Origin: an uncultured delta proteobacterium
GTDB taxonomy: Bacteria; Desulfobacterota; Syntrophorhabdia; Syntrophorhabdales; Syntrophorhabdaceae
DNA length: 28,767 nt
Reading direction: 5' to 3'
Assembly: GCA_903872255.1 (NCBI GenBank)
Contig: CAIQJW010000330.1
Location: forward strand, 1-28,767
Positions 8,601 through 15,865 of this stretch are shown piece after piece. Under the pieces are notes generated by a model. That model was given only the letters and a program-made list of their open reading frames with translations. It did not search any database and was not told the DNA's origin. The stretch's first letter is position 1. Each line of letters opens with the position of its first letter. The translations under genes and the position numbers were made by a program.

Positions 8601-11223
8601 AGCCGGCGGTTCCTATACGTATATCTGGGAACGCAACCCCGATGCGGTTTTCGGGGATCCGAAAAACCCGGTGTATGAAACGAAAGGCGGTTCTCAATCG
8701 CGCAATTCAGCATCTTTCCGGAAGCCCGGGACAACACCCGTCTGGGTTGTTGTCCAGCGTGACATGGACGGGAGAAAGACGACTGTCGGCGAATCCGAGC
8801 AGATCATGATCCAGGTTGTCAAGCCGGGGTTGAGCCTGAAGGCCGAGCCGGCAGAGCCTCTTGTCGGGCAGGAGGTCAAGATCACTTTGACTGAACAGCC
8901 GAAACTGGACGAACAGACGGTCTCTTTCTGGTGGGAGGCGTCAGGCAACACACAAGGCGCGGGGGCGGCCAGCAGAGATCAAAAGACCTATACCTACAAA
9001 TCTAAGGACGATAAGCCGGTTACCGTGACCGTTCATGCGAAGGCAAAGGACGGCGGGGAAGAGATCGGTGTTGAAAAGATCACGGTAACCTCGAAAAAGG
9101 CGTCCGTTACCGTGACGGGACCCAAGATCGCCGGCCCTCCCCCCATGATATGGAAGGAAGGGGTCGGGCTCGTTCCTGCCGACCGCCAGATAGCGGAAGG
9201 GCAGAGGGTGGAATTTGCCGTGGCCGTGACGCCTGCCTCGGATCAATTGCGTTATCAGTGGAGCGTATCTCCCGATGGATGCAGCATCTCGGCGCCCGCA
9301 TCAAAGGATACGGGAGTGACGTGCAGCAAGACCGGGTCTTATACGATGACATGCGCCGTAAAGAACGCCGACGGGGCAAATCTTGGCAGCGGGACCGGTT
9401 CATTGAGCGTCACTATCTCACAGTCCGATGTTTCGTCAGGCAAAAAGAAGGATGAAGCAAAAAAGAAGCTCGATACGGCGAAGCAGCTCTGGTCACAGAA
9501 AAAATACGACGAGGCGATAGCAGCGGCTGAAAGCGCGGCGCAGACAGACCCAAAATTGGCCGCACCCGTCCTTAACCAGTTCTCGCAGGATTGCAAAAAG
9601 ATGGGAGTGGATGCCCTCAACAAGGCTGACTATAAGGAAGCGATAAAGCGGCTCGAACAGGCGGTTAAGCTTAACCCTGCCGATGCCGATGCGAAAACGA
9701 AGCTCGCAGCTGCCATGGAGAAGAAGCAAAAGGGTGCGAATGCGAAGGCGTCCGCGCAGTCTTTCTTCAATACCGGGGACCAGTACTATCGTTCGTACAA
9801 TTTCGAGGCCGCAATCAGCAGTTATGAACAGGGGTTAAAGGCCATACGGGAAAACGGTGATGTAAAAGACCCCGATTACGCAAAATATTCCAAGCTTCGG
9901 GAAGATGCGGCATTGAAGGACAAAAGGTTCAAGGAACTCTATGCCTATGTATCCGGGCTTGCCACCACAACGAAGCCGCTCGATGAAGAAACGATCAAGA
10001 AGGGTATCGCTTCGGCCGAAGAAGGGCTGAAGATCCGTCCCCGCAACGGAGACATGGAGACCCATTGGAATAAGCTCAAATTGAAATTGGGTGAGCTGCA
10101 GCAGGTAAAGGCGAAAAAAGATAGTGCTGTCCGCACGTGCGAAGCGAAATGGACGGAAGGCCAGGCGCTCTATAATGCCGGTAAACACCCCGAAGCGCTG
10201 GCTAAATTCAAAGAGAACACCGCCTGTGCACCGGGAAACAAACAACGCGACGCATACATTGCACAGCTTGAAGATTCGCTGAAAAAGCAGGCGGCCGCAA
10301 TAAAGGCATGCCTTGCCCTTCGCCAGCAAGGTGATGCCTTTGCCCAGCAGAAGAAATATGGCGAGGCTATCGTCAAATACCGTGAAAGCCTGAAGTGCAA
10401 GCCGGACCCGAAACTGCAGGATTACATCCGCCAGCTTGAAGCGGAGATGAAAAAACAGGGCGATGCCCAGGCAGCCGCCGCGCGGGCAAAACAGCTGCGC
10501 GCAGAAGGCGAGCTTTTCCAGAAGCAGAACAAGATACCCGAGGCCATAACAAAATACAGGGAATACCTGAAGTATGCCCCCAACGATACCGCGATGGCAA
10601 CCCACATAAAGACACTGGAAGTCAAATACGCCGCTGATCAAAAAAATTCGCAGCTCGCCATGCAGCTGCGCGCGCAGGGTGAACTTCTCCAGAAGCAGAA
10701 CAAGACACCCGAGGCAATTGCCGCGTACAAGGAATACCTGAGGTATGCCCCGAACGACGTCGCGATGGCCAACCATGTAAAGACGCTGGAAGCCTCATAT
10801 GCCGCAAGTAAACCAGGCACACAGACGGGAAGGGTATATACCGCAAAACCCGTAGAGACGCCTTCTCAGGGCCCGGCCGCGGCAGTATCGTGGACAGGGG
10901 CCTGGAAGAGTGCGGCCGGTCCCGAGGGCGAGGTGATCAACTTCAACCTGACATCAAGCGGTACGCGGATCACGGGTAATTTCTCGGTTGTGGTCCCCTA
11001 TAAGGCATCATCCGGCGCGCAGAAGACCGAAACGCTTGGCGGGCCGGTCGAAGGCACCATTTCCGGCAATACGGCGAAAGGAACTTTCCGTGAATCGGGC
11101 AGCACGAAGAATACGGGGACCTTCAGCTTTGTCATGGACCAGGGCGGCAATCGTTTTACATGCACAGTACGAGCGACTGAAGGCGGCGAATCGCGGACCT
11201 ATAGCGTCCAGCGGACCCGGTGA
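5620..11223 (+). CDS. Giant exported multidomain TPR/Ig-like protein
   Basis: This 1867-residue protein starts at the ATG at 5620, which has a GGAGGG Shine-Dalgarno and opens a signal peptide (about 1-25); the open frame upstream overlaps the promoter. Domains in order: an N-terminal unknown region; a long charged helical or coiled-coil stretch (about 207-384); a hydrophobic segment (about 414-447); a thrombospondin type 1-like segment beginning C736 (SYEYSEWGEC) followed by a Cys-rich module (about 791-852); four PKD/Ig-like beta domains (about 881-1267); some seven TPR-like units (about 1276-1730); and a C-terminal beta-rich, lipocalin-like region (about 1754-1867). I recognise no catalytic motif, so it looks like a scaffold or adhesin-like binding protein. 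It is first in an operon with the WD40-caspase (38-base gap) and may collect the caspase components in the envelope. Confidence 0.82.
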   Translation: MRIPRLLAIKTVIIISLLFPAMLFAVSTPPSQLVSSAMDGVLLDMSNPFLKVIKQGSWISGEKYRNPLLNLADPSDHDARLFISLEEVSPERAREVWKAFQGRLRKKVFAMAQSAGYSTDEIQLLLKSVNFYPPAQLMKGIEQNEEAIAKFLKMGNYPNLLEVGEDAAEGLYTTPTKFIRQGYETGTRVQVSELVAEEGSDSYKLVHKATAEAEHKVEQVAEANLKGYVQTAEYSLNEAQKALKEGKLDTAKKNLARAKDRLKSARKLGGVSAEGAVVKELDALESQVDDAIKAVFESADDAKAMLGKCKQMGNKLGGEVMKKANVELTALESMAAKASARYRAFLKGILEGEGKWATLRVNLEEASGGALSTFKSGARLAYKNWFVSLIALWELKEFPAAVEKEGAGKASARLATTIAGLANPTFGYAQLFSVIFMTTGELLVDWISQYGYGAVVGRQDCMDLIAGIYTVPGREQNIEEKGCEQLVDDGHLACRIYDSYGLRKSLEAGRKFKQDLIPPYMLSFLNCHAKAASKHYDDYESKHDEGVQQALVNKCLQPVLKTWLDNRQLKVSETDALRQALEEQSVAIMASPGRLKEKGTVRLSVTDSRDAAAIQKDIEEHAKCLGGIHAKPSGSRDFTWTVNGREFAKGYRGAAELSLNSPGSYEICVLDQYTWRVDGIPVAAMEDGLSGKAARRGCTTIIVELPPEKTRDVSKTDTQTPPAYPATTVKKEAPSCSYEYSEWGECVRATKKQARTVTATKPEDCVERGKPALEQGCTPPPTKEELDARYYNCLCRCYCGWAGHIGVWWDPEGKSIPESKSSGPCFGGAGAFGNTSRHSFGAPNDCAKSCWEGAYGKGTYDPNKADAMRREQNKKHIKPLTVKLTASKNPADFGDIVELTAAANEGTGGYKFTWGGCAQDAKDNRAKVLNTRECKPCAASVTVTDQDDASASDTLTIQCTGLKVKITKENPKENSIPIGGKATFLAEVFSGDKPAGGSYTYIWERNPDAVFGDPKNPVYETKGGSQSRNSASFRKPGTTPVWVVVQRDMDGRKTTVGESEQIMIQVVKPGLSLKAEPAEPLVGQEVKITLTEQPKLDEQTVSFWWEASGNTQGAGAASRDQKTYTYKSKDDKPVTVTVHAKAKDGGEEIGVEKITVTSKKASVTVTGPKIAGPPPMIWKEGVGLVPADRQIAEGQRVEFAVAVTPASDQLRYQWSVSPDGCSISAPASKDTGVTCSKTGSYTMTCAVKNADGANLGSGTGSLSVTISQSDVSSGKKKDEAKKKLDTAKQLWSQKKYDEAIAAAESAAQTDPKLAAPVLNQFSQDCKKMGVDALNKADYKEAIKRLEQAVKLNPADADAKTKLAAAMEKKQKGANAKASAQSFFNTGDQYYRSYNFEAAISSYEQGLKAIRENGDVKDPDYAKYSKLREDAALKDKRFKELYAYVSGLATTTKPLDEETIKKGIASAEEGLKIRPRNGDMETHWNKLKLKLGELQQVKAKKDSAVRTCEAKWTEGQALYNAGKHPEALAKFKENTACAPGNKQRDAYIAQLEDSLKKQAAAIKACLALRQQGDAFAQQKKYGEAIVKYRESLKCKPDPKLQDYIRQLEAEMKKQGDAQAAAARAKQLRAEGELFQKQNKIPEAITKYREYLKYAPNDTAMATHIKTLEVKYAADQKNSQLAMQLRAQGELLQKQNKTPEAIAAYKEYLRYAPNDVAMANHVKTLEASYAASKPGTQTGRVYTAKPVETPSQGPAAAVSWTGAWKSAAGPEGEVINFNLTSSGTRITGNFSVVVPYKASSGAQKTETLGGPVEGTISGNTAKGTFRESGSTKNTGTFSFVMDQGGNRFTCTVRATEGGESRTYSVQRTR
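10492..10806 (+). repeat. 171-bp tandem duplication of a TPR unit
   Basis: Two 57-codon units, starting at 10492 and 10663, are nearly identical in protein (LRA(E/Q)GEL(F/L)QKQNK, then PEAI, REYL/KEYL, YAPND) and close in DNA. The second copy is slightly truncated. This is a recent in-frame duplication inside the giant gene. Confidence 0.75.
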
Positions 11224-11261
11224 GCCTAAAAGAACCGACATCGCGATTATGAGGAGGTATC

Positions 11262-14162
11262 ATGCGCAAGACCATAACAGGAAGCCTTTCGGCTCTGGCT
11301 GTTATTTTGCTCGTCTTTTTGATCATCCCTGCCGGGGTCCATGCGCTTACGTCAGAACCTATCATTCAGCTCGATACGGGAACGCATAATTCTGCCGTAT
11401 ATACACTGGATACGGATGCTGCGGGCCGGTTCATGGTGAGTGCCTCGGAAAGGCAGGTGAAGATCTGGTCGCTCCCCGACGGGAAACTGGTCAGAACGCT
11501 GCGTTTTCCCATTGACACCGGGTCGCAGGGGGTAATTCTTGCCGCTGCCATTTCACCCGACGGCGAGGTCGTTGTTTTCGGCGGGCATACAAATCCGGCC
11601 CCAAACGATTACTGCATTTATTTCTATGACCGGGCGTCGGGAAGAATGTTGAAACGGTTGGGGGGTTTTGCCGAACGTGTGCGATATCTCAAATATACAC
11701 CCGATGGAAAAACCCTCGCGGTCGGTCTCAACAAAGGCGGCGTACACACGATAGACACCGCGACATTTGCCCGTATCGCAAGGACAGAAGGGTTTCCGGG
11801 AACCGTCAGGATGATCGATTACGACAGGTCCGGGCGCTGTGTCGCTTCCTCGGCAAACGGGGACGTGGTCCTTTACGACCGGAACCTCAGAGAGGTCGCG
11901 CGGATAAAGACACGGACCGGCAATGCGGCGCAGGTCCGGTTCTCCCCCGACGGAAAGCTCGTTGCGGCAGGGATCTCGGGAGCACCGGATATAGAGATAT
12001 TATCGGGAAATGACCTTAAATACCTCTATTCACCCGACCTGTCCGGCCTCAACAAGAACCAGTATCTCTTCTCCGTTTCGTGGTCGCCCGACGGTCAGAA
12101 ATTGATCGCAGGGGGTACATACGCCAGGGAAGGGAAGTATCTCATAGGTTTCTTTGACGATGAGGGCCGGGGCAGTGTGCGCTGGCAGATAGGCGGGCTC
12201 AACACGGTACTTGTCACCCGTACCACGCCCGGGGGGAACGTTGTGTACGCGACGGCAGACCCGATCCTCGGAGGATATACCCTCGACGGCAAGCGTTTAT
12301 TTACGAGGTCCGATGTGGGGACCGATTACCGGAACACGACCATCAGGGTTTCCGGGGATGGAAGTTCGATCGGCGTTGTGTTTGGAAAGGACCCGGCCGT
12401 CACCTACCGGTTTTCCCTCATTGACGGTGATTTCGAGGCGGCATCCGGCCGCGATTCCGAGCTTGCCGACCCTATCCGCTCCGCGCCCGGGATCAAATTA
12501 ACCGGCGTGAGGGTTGCAAACGGTTTCAAGCTTAACGATCAAACCCTCGACCTGGGAAAGGGCGACGTGGCGAGAAGCGTGGCCGTCGTCCCGGGCGGGC
12601 AGTCATTTATCGTCGGCTCGAACTGGTATCTTTTCAGGTTCGATGCAAAAGGCGGAACTATGTGGAAGAAACGTGTCTTTTCCGTACCCTGGACAGCAAA
12701 CGTCTCCCAGAACGGCAAGGTTGTCATCGTGGGCCACGATGACGGGACAGTACGCTGGTACCGTGTGTCTGACGGGGTTGAACTGGCGTCGATGTTCAGG
12801 GTTGTCCGTTTTGACGGGCCGCGAAAACCATGGGTGGCGTGGACCCCGAAAGGGTATTATACCTCAAGTCCCGGAGGGGACTCGATCCTTGGATGGCATG
12901 TCAATAACGGCTGGGACCGCGAGGCGTATTTCTATTCCGTTGCCCGGTTCCGGAAAATGTATTATCACCCCGAGGTCCTGACAGCGCTTATGACAACCTA
13001 CGACGAGAATGCCGCCGTAAAGGCATCAGGTCAGCAGGCGGCGCAATCATCCATTACCGGGAGCCTCCCGCCGGTGGTCCGGATAACATCGCCTGCCGAC
13101 GGGGTTCGGGTTGGGGCGAATACCGTGGCCGTGAAATATTCCGTTGAATCTCCGTCAGGCGTGCCGGTAACCGGCATCAAGGTGCTTGTCGACGGCCGCC
13201 CAATACCGCAGGCGCGTGATATAGTCCTCGAGGGAGGACCCCAGGCATCGGGGAACAAGGGTACGGCCTTGAGAACCGTGAATGTGCCGCTCGACGGGCC
13301 GCAGAATACGATAAGCATTATCGCGATGACGAGGAACACGACGAGCGAGGCGGCTTCCGTCCGGGTAATAAAAACGAATGCGCAGCAGCCGGCGGCCGAG
13401 GGTTTTAATATAAAGCCCAAATTGTACGTTCTCGCCATCGGCGTCAGCAAATACACGAAACATCCCGAGAATAACCTCAAGTTCGCGGCGAAGGACGCAA
13501 CCGACTTTGCAGCAGCTATGACCTTGCAGAAAGGCAGGTTGTACCGCGACGTATCGGCGAAGGTCCTGACAGATGCCCAGGCAACGAGGGAAAATGTGGT
13601 TGACGGGCTGCAATGGCTCAAGCGCTCAGCGACACAGCACGATGTCGCGATGATATTTATGTCCTCGCATGGGGACAACAGCTCGGGGCAATACTATTTT
13701 ATACCGTCCGATTTCGATAAGGCGCGGCTTGAATCGACGAGTGTTCTTTTTACGTACATCAAGGACGCGGTCGCGTCGATCCCCGGCAAGGTCATAGTCT
13801 TCCTGGATACATGCCATGCCGGCGACGTTCTCGGAAACCGGGGTACGAAGGCCATCCCGCCAAATATCGATGGCATAGTCAACGAACTGATCAGTGCGGA
13901 GAATGGCGCGGTCGTATTCACGTCGTCGACAGGGCGCCAGCAATCGCTAGAAGACCAGAAATGGAATAACGGTGCTTTCACGAGGGCCCTTATAGACGGA
14001 CTCGGGGGAAAGGCCGACCTGACAGGGAAGGGAAGGATCACCATCAACATGCTTGACCTTTACCTGTCGGAGAGAGTAAAAGAGTTGACTCAGGGCAGGC
14101 AGACGCCCACAACGGCAAAACCGCAGACGATCCAGGATTTCCCGATCGCGGTGGTTCGTTAA
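11262..14162 (+). CDS. Exported WD40-caspase (C14) fusion
   Basis: This 966-residue protein has a signal peptide (about 1-28, ending VHA). Residues about 40-515 are WD40/beta-propeller repeats (SASERQVKIWSLPDG, FSPDGKLVAAG, VSWSPDGQKLIAGG). Residues about 602-700 form an Ig-like domain (PPVVRITSPADGVRV). Residues about 719-960 form a caspase-like C14 domain starting KLYVLAIGVSKY, with catalytic H803 in MSSHGDN and C851 in FLDTCHAGD, both intact. The propeller is expected to bind a partner or substrate and gate the protease, as in other WD40-protease fusions. The Shine-Dalgarno is GAGGAGG. It follows the giant protein by 38 bases and is the second exported caspase homologue of the window. Domain order (propeller before caspase) differs from many cytosolic bacterial caspase-WD40 proteins, where the protease comes first. 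Confidence 0.87.
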   Translation: MRKTITGSLSALAVILLVFLIIPAGVHALTSEPIIQLDTGTHNSAVYTLDTDAAGRFMVSASERQVKIWSLPDGKLVRTLRFPIDTGSQGVILAAAISPDGEVVVFGGHTNPAPNDYCIYFYDRASGRMLKRLGGFAERVRYLKYTPDGKTLAVGLNKGGVHTIDTATFARIARTEGFPGTVRMIDYDRSGRCVASSANGDVVLYDRNLREVARIKTRTGNAAQVRFSPDGKLVAAGISGAPDIEILSGNDLKYLYSPDLSGLNKNQYLFSVSWSPDGQKLIAGGTYAREGKYLIGFFDDEGRGSVRWQIGGLNTVLVTRTTPGGNVVYATADPILGGYTLDGKRLFTRSDVGTDYRNTTIRVSGDGSSIGVVFGKDPAVTYRFSLIDGDFEAASGRDSELADPIRSAPGIKLTGVRVANGFKLNDQTLDLGKGDVARSVAVVPGGQSFIVGSNWYLFRFDAKGGTMWKKRVFSVPWTANVSQNGKVVIVGHDDGTVRWYRVSDGVELASMFRVVRFDGPRKPWVAWTPKGYYTSSPGGDSILGWHVNNGWDREAYFYSVARFRKMYYHPEVLTALMTTYDENAAVKASGQQAAQSSITGSLPPVVRITSPADGVRVGANTVAVKYSVESPSGVPVTGIKVLVDGRPIPQARDIVLEGGPQASGNKGTALRTVNVPLDGPQNTISIIAMTRNTTSEAASVRVIKTNAQQPAAEGFNIKPKLYVLAIGVSKYTKHPENNLKFAAKDATDFAAAMTLQKGRLYRDVSAKVLTDAQATRENVVDGLQWLKRSATQHDVAMIFMSSHGDNSSGQYYFIPSDFDKARLESTSVLFTYIKDAVASIPGKVIVFLDTCHAGDVLGNRGTKAIPPNIDGIVNELISAENGAVVFTSSTGRQQSLEDQKWNNGAFTRALIDGLGGKADLTGKGRITINMLDLYLSERVKELTQGRQTPTTAKPQTIQDFPIAVVR

Positions 14163-14179
14163 TTTGTCAGGAGGCATCC

Positions 14180-14446
14180 ATGAGAGTTGTTAAGATAATT
14201 CCCTTTCTCGTCCTCGGTCTGTGTTTTTTCTTTATGGTGTGTGAAGCCGGGAGCCAGACCTTACCCGGCCTGCAGGTGCCGGGCGCCGGGCAGGATAGCA
14301 CGTCGGGGAGAAGCGGCACATCGCGCCAGGGGGGAGGACAGACAGGCACATCACAGCCCGGCTCCGTTCCGTCGGTGAATCCATCAAACCCGGCACCGGG
14401 CGTGGTTGACGTTTTCAAGAAGGCCGGTGGTTTCTTCGGAAGATAG
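14180..14446 (+). CDS. Small secreted low-complexity protein
   Basis: This 88-residue protein has a hydrophobic signal peptide (about 1-25, MRVVKIIPFLVLGL...) and then a Gly/Ser/Thr/Pro/Gln-rich body with no recognisable fold, ending VVDVFKKAGGFFGR, a short amphipathic tail. A strong AGGAGG precedes the ATG, 17 bases after the WD40-caspase stop, so it belongs to the same operon. I do not recognise the family. It might be a substrate, peptide cofactor or inhibitor of the neighbouring caspase, but only its position suggests this. Confidence 0.65.
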   Translation: MRVVKIIPFLVLGLCFFFMVCEAGSQTLPGLQVPGAGQDSTSGRSGTSRQGGGQTGTSQPGSVPSVNPSNPAPGVVDVFKKAGGFFGR

Positions 14447-15833
14447 AGGCTGGCCGAATTTAAGCCGCGCCGGGTACGCGTTGATACCCCTCGGCGCGGC
14501 GCTCATTGTTTATATTAATTCGTTTTGGGGAGTATTTCAGCTCGATGACTACAACGTCATCGTGTTCAATTCCGCGGTACACTCCTGGTTGGCCTTTTGG
14601 AAGCAATTCTTTCCCGGCATCCGCCCTCTGCTCAAGCTGACGTATACCCTAAACTGGACATCGCCCGCGGGGGTGTTCGGATTTCATGTCTTCAACCTTG
14701 GCATCCATCTCATTAATATACTCCTCGTCTATACTCTCACCGTATCTTTTATAAAAGAATGCAGGTCGGGCCTCCCGGAGAATGCCCTGTACCCGGCTGC
14801 TCTCTTGACCTCCCTCCTGTTTGCCCTGCACCCCATCCAGACCGAAGCAGTCACATACATAAGCGGACGGAGCGCGTCTATGATGACGATGTTCTACCTG
14901 GGAAGCATTGCCGCTTACGTGAAGGGTACGCAGGAAGGGAAAAAGTTCTGGCTTTATTGCCTTTCACCGGTTTTGTTTTTGCTGGGTGTCGCGACAAAGG
15001 AATACGCAGTAACGCTGCCTTTTGCGCTCATCCTCTTTGAGGCGGCGACAGGGCAGGGCATCAATTTCAAAAAAATATTGTCCCGCCAGTGGGTCCACTG
15101 GACGCTTTTTGGCTTTATTATTGCCATGGTCTTAGCGCATCCCCGGTACCGTTTTATCCTCATGTACAGTTTTAGCCTCAGGGGATTCAAAGAAAATTTG
15201 ATCGGGCAGGCCAATGCCGCCGGCGACCTTCTTTTCCATGTTTTCATGCCTAACAGGCTTAACATCGATCCGGGGGAATTATCCGCGGCGTCAGCTTTTA
15301 CCGTCCAGGCAGTGGCCGTCATTTTCCTCGCCGGGCTTGCAATTGCGGGCATCTTCAGAAGAAAGGCATGGTTGTTTTTCGGGATATCCTGGTTTTTCCT
15401 GAACATGGTGCTGATCGTTCTTATCCCGCGTATTGACAGCATCAGCGACAGGCATTTTTATCAGGCAAGCTGGGGACTATTCCTCGTCGCGGCGCTTGTC
15501 ATCACATCGCTTTTTTTCCGCCGTTTCAGAAGCTTCCCGTCGTTTGTCATCCTCATCGCGGTCATTTCGATCGTTCTCGGGGGGTTTACCGTGTCGCGGA
15601 ACCAGGTATACCATAGCGAGATAGCCCTGTGGGAAGATACCGCAAAAAAATCACCCTCGAATGCGAGGGCATACAATAACCTCGGATACGCATATTTTCT
15701 GAAAGGGCGCGAAGCCGATGCGCGTCGGGCTTATCTGCACGCCCTCGAGATCGATCCCGGATTGGAGCATGCCCTTAATAACCTCAACATGCTTGGAAAG
15801 GACCCGGCAGTTACCCCGCAAGGTTCAGATTGA
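14427..15833 (+). CDS. TMTC-like polytopic membrane glycosyltransferase with TPR tail
   Basis: This is an integral inner-membrane protein of about 468 residues with around ten hydrophobic segments and a C-terminal TPR pair (SPSNARAYNNLGYAYFLKG, then A-R-RAYLHALEIDPG). The first loop carries FQLDDYNVIV, the acidic pair typical of GT-C/PMT-like O-mannosyltransferases and of TMTC proteins. Further marks are LHPIQTEAVTYISGR after a membrane segment and HLINILLVY. It would transfer sugar from a lipid-linked donor to exported proteins. Its place at the end of the caspase operon suggests it glycosylates one of the exported neighbours (inference). The start is uncertain: the frame is open from a TTG at 14406, and GTG at 14427 or TTG at 14481 are alternatives. 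The first two overlap the small secreted gene, which suggests translational coupling. Confidence 0.72.
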   Translation: MVSSEDRGWPNLSRAGYALIPLGAALIVYINSFWGVFQLDDYNVIVFNSAVHSWLAFWKQFFPGIRPLLKLTYTLNWTSPAGVFGFHVFNLGIHLINILLVYTLTVSFIKECRSGLPENALYPAALLTSLLFALHPIQTEAVTYISGRSASMMTMFYLGSIAAYVKGTQEGKKFWLYCLSPVLFLLGVATKEYAVTLPFALILFEAATGQGINFKKILSRQWVHWTLFGFIIAMVLAHPRYRFILMYSFSLRGFKENLIGQANAAGDLLFHVFMPNRLNIDPGELSAASAFTVQAVAVIFLAGLAIAGIFRRKAWLFFGISWFFLNMVLIVLIPRIDSISDRHFYQASWGLFLVAALVITSLFFRRFRSFPSFVILIAVISIVLGGFTVSRNQVYHSEIALWEDTAKKSPSNARAYNNLGYAYFLKGREADARRAYLHALEIDPGLEHALNNLNMLGKDPAVTPQGSD

Positions 15834-15858
15834 CAATAGATTAATATCCCGTTATTGT
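15830..15858 (+). promoter_or_regulatory. Promoter of the SulP gene, apparently leaderless
   Basis: TTGACA (15830-15835) overlaps the stop codon of the glycosyltransferase gene. A 17-base spacer leads to TATTGT (15853-15858), and only 7 bases separate this from the ATG at 15866. The predicted transcription start is at or next to the A of the ATG. The gene has no clear Shine-Dalgarno. Confidence 0.55.
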
Positions 15859-15865
15859 ACGGAAT

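Noticed and set aside
7840..10776. Long open frames on the minus strand opposite the giant gene (about 285 and 313 codons)
   Set aside because: They are mirror effects of G+C-rich codon use in the real gene; no signal, motif or binding site supports them.
266..14162. A cyclic-nucleotide antiphage (CBASS-like) reading of the cyclase plus caspases
   Set aside because: The cyclase is class III rather than a CD-NTase, it has its own promoter, and both caspases carry signal peptides, so they would not meet a cytosolic second messenger.
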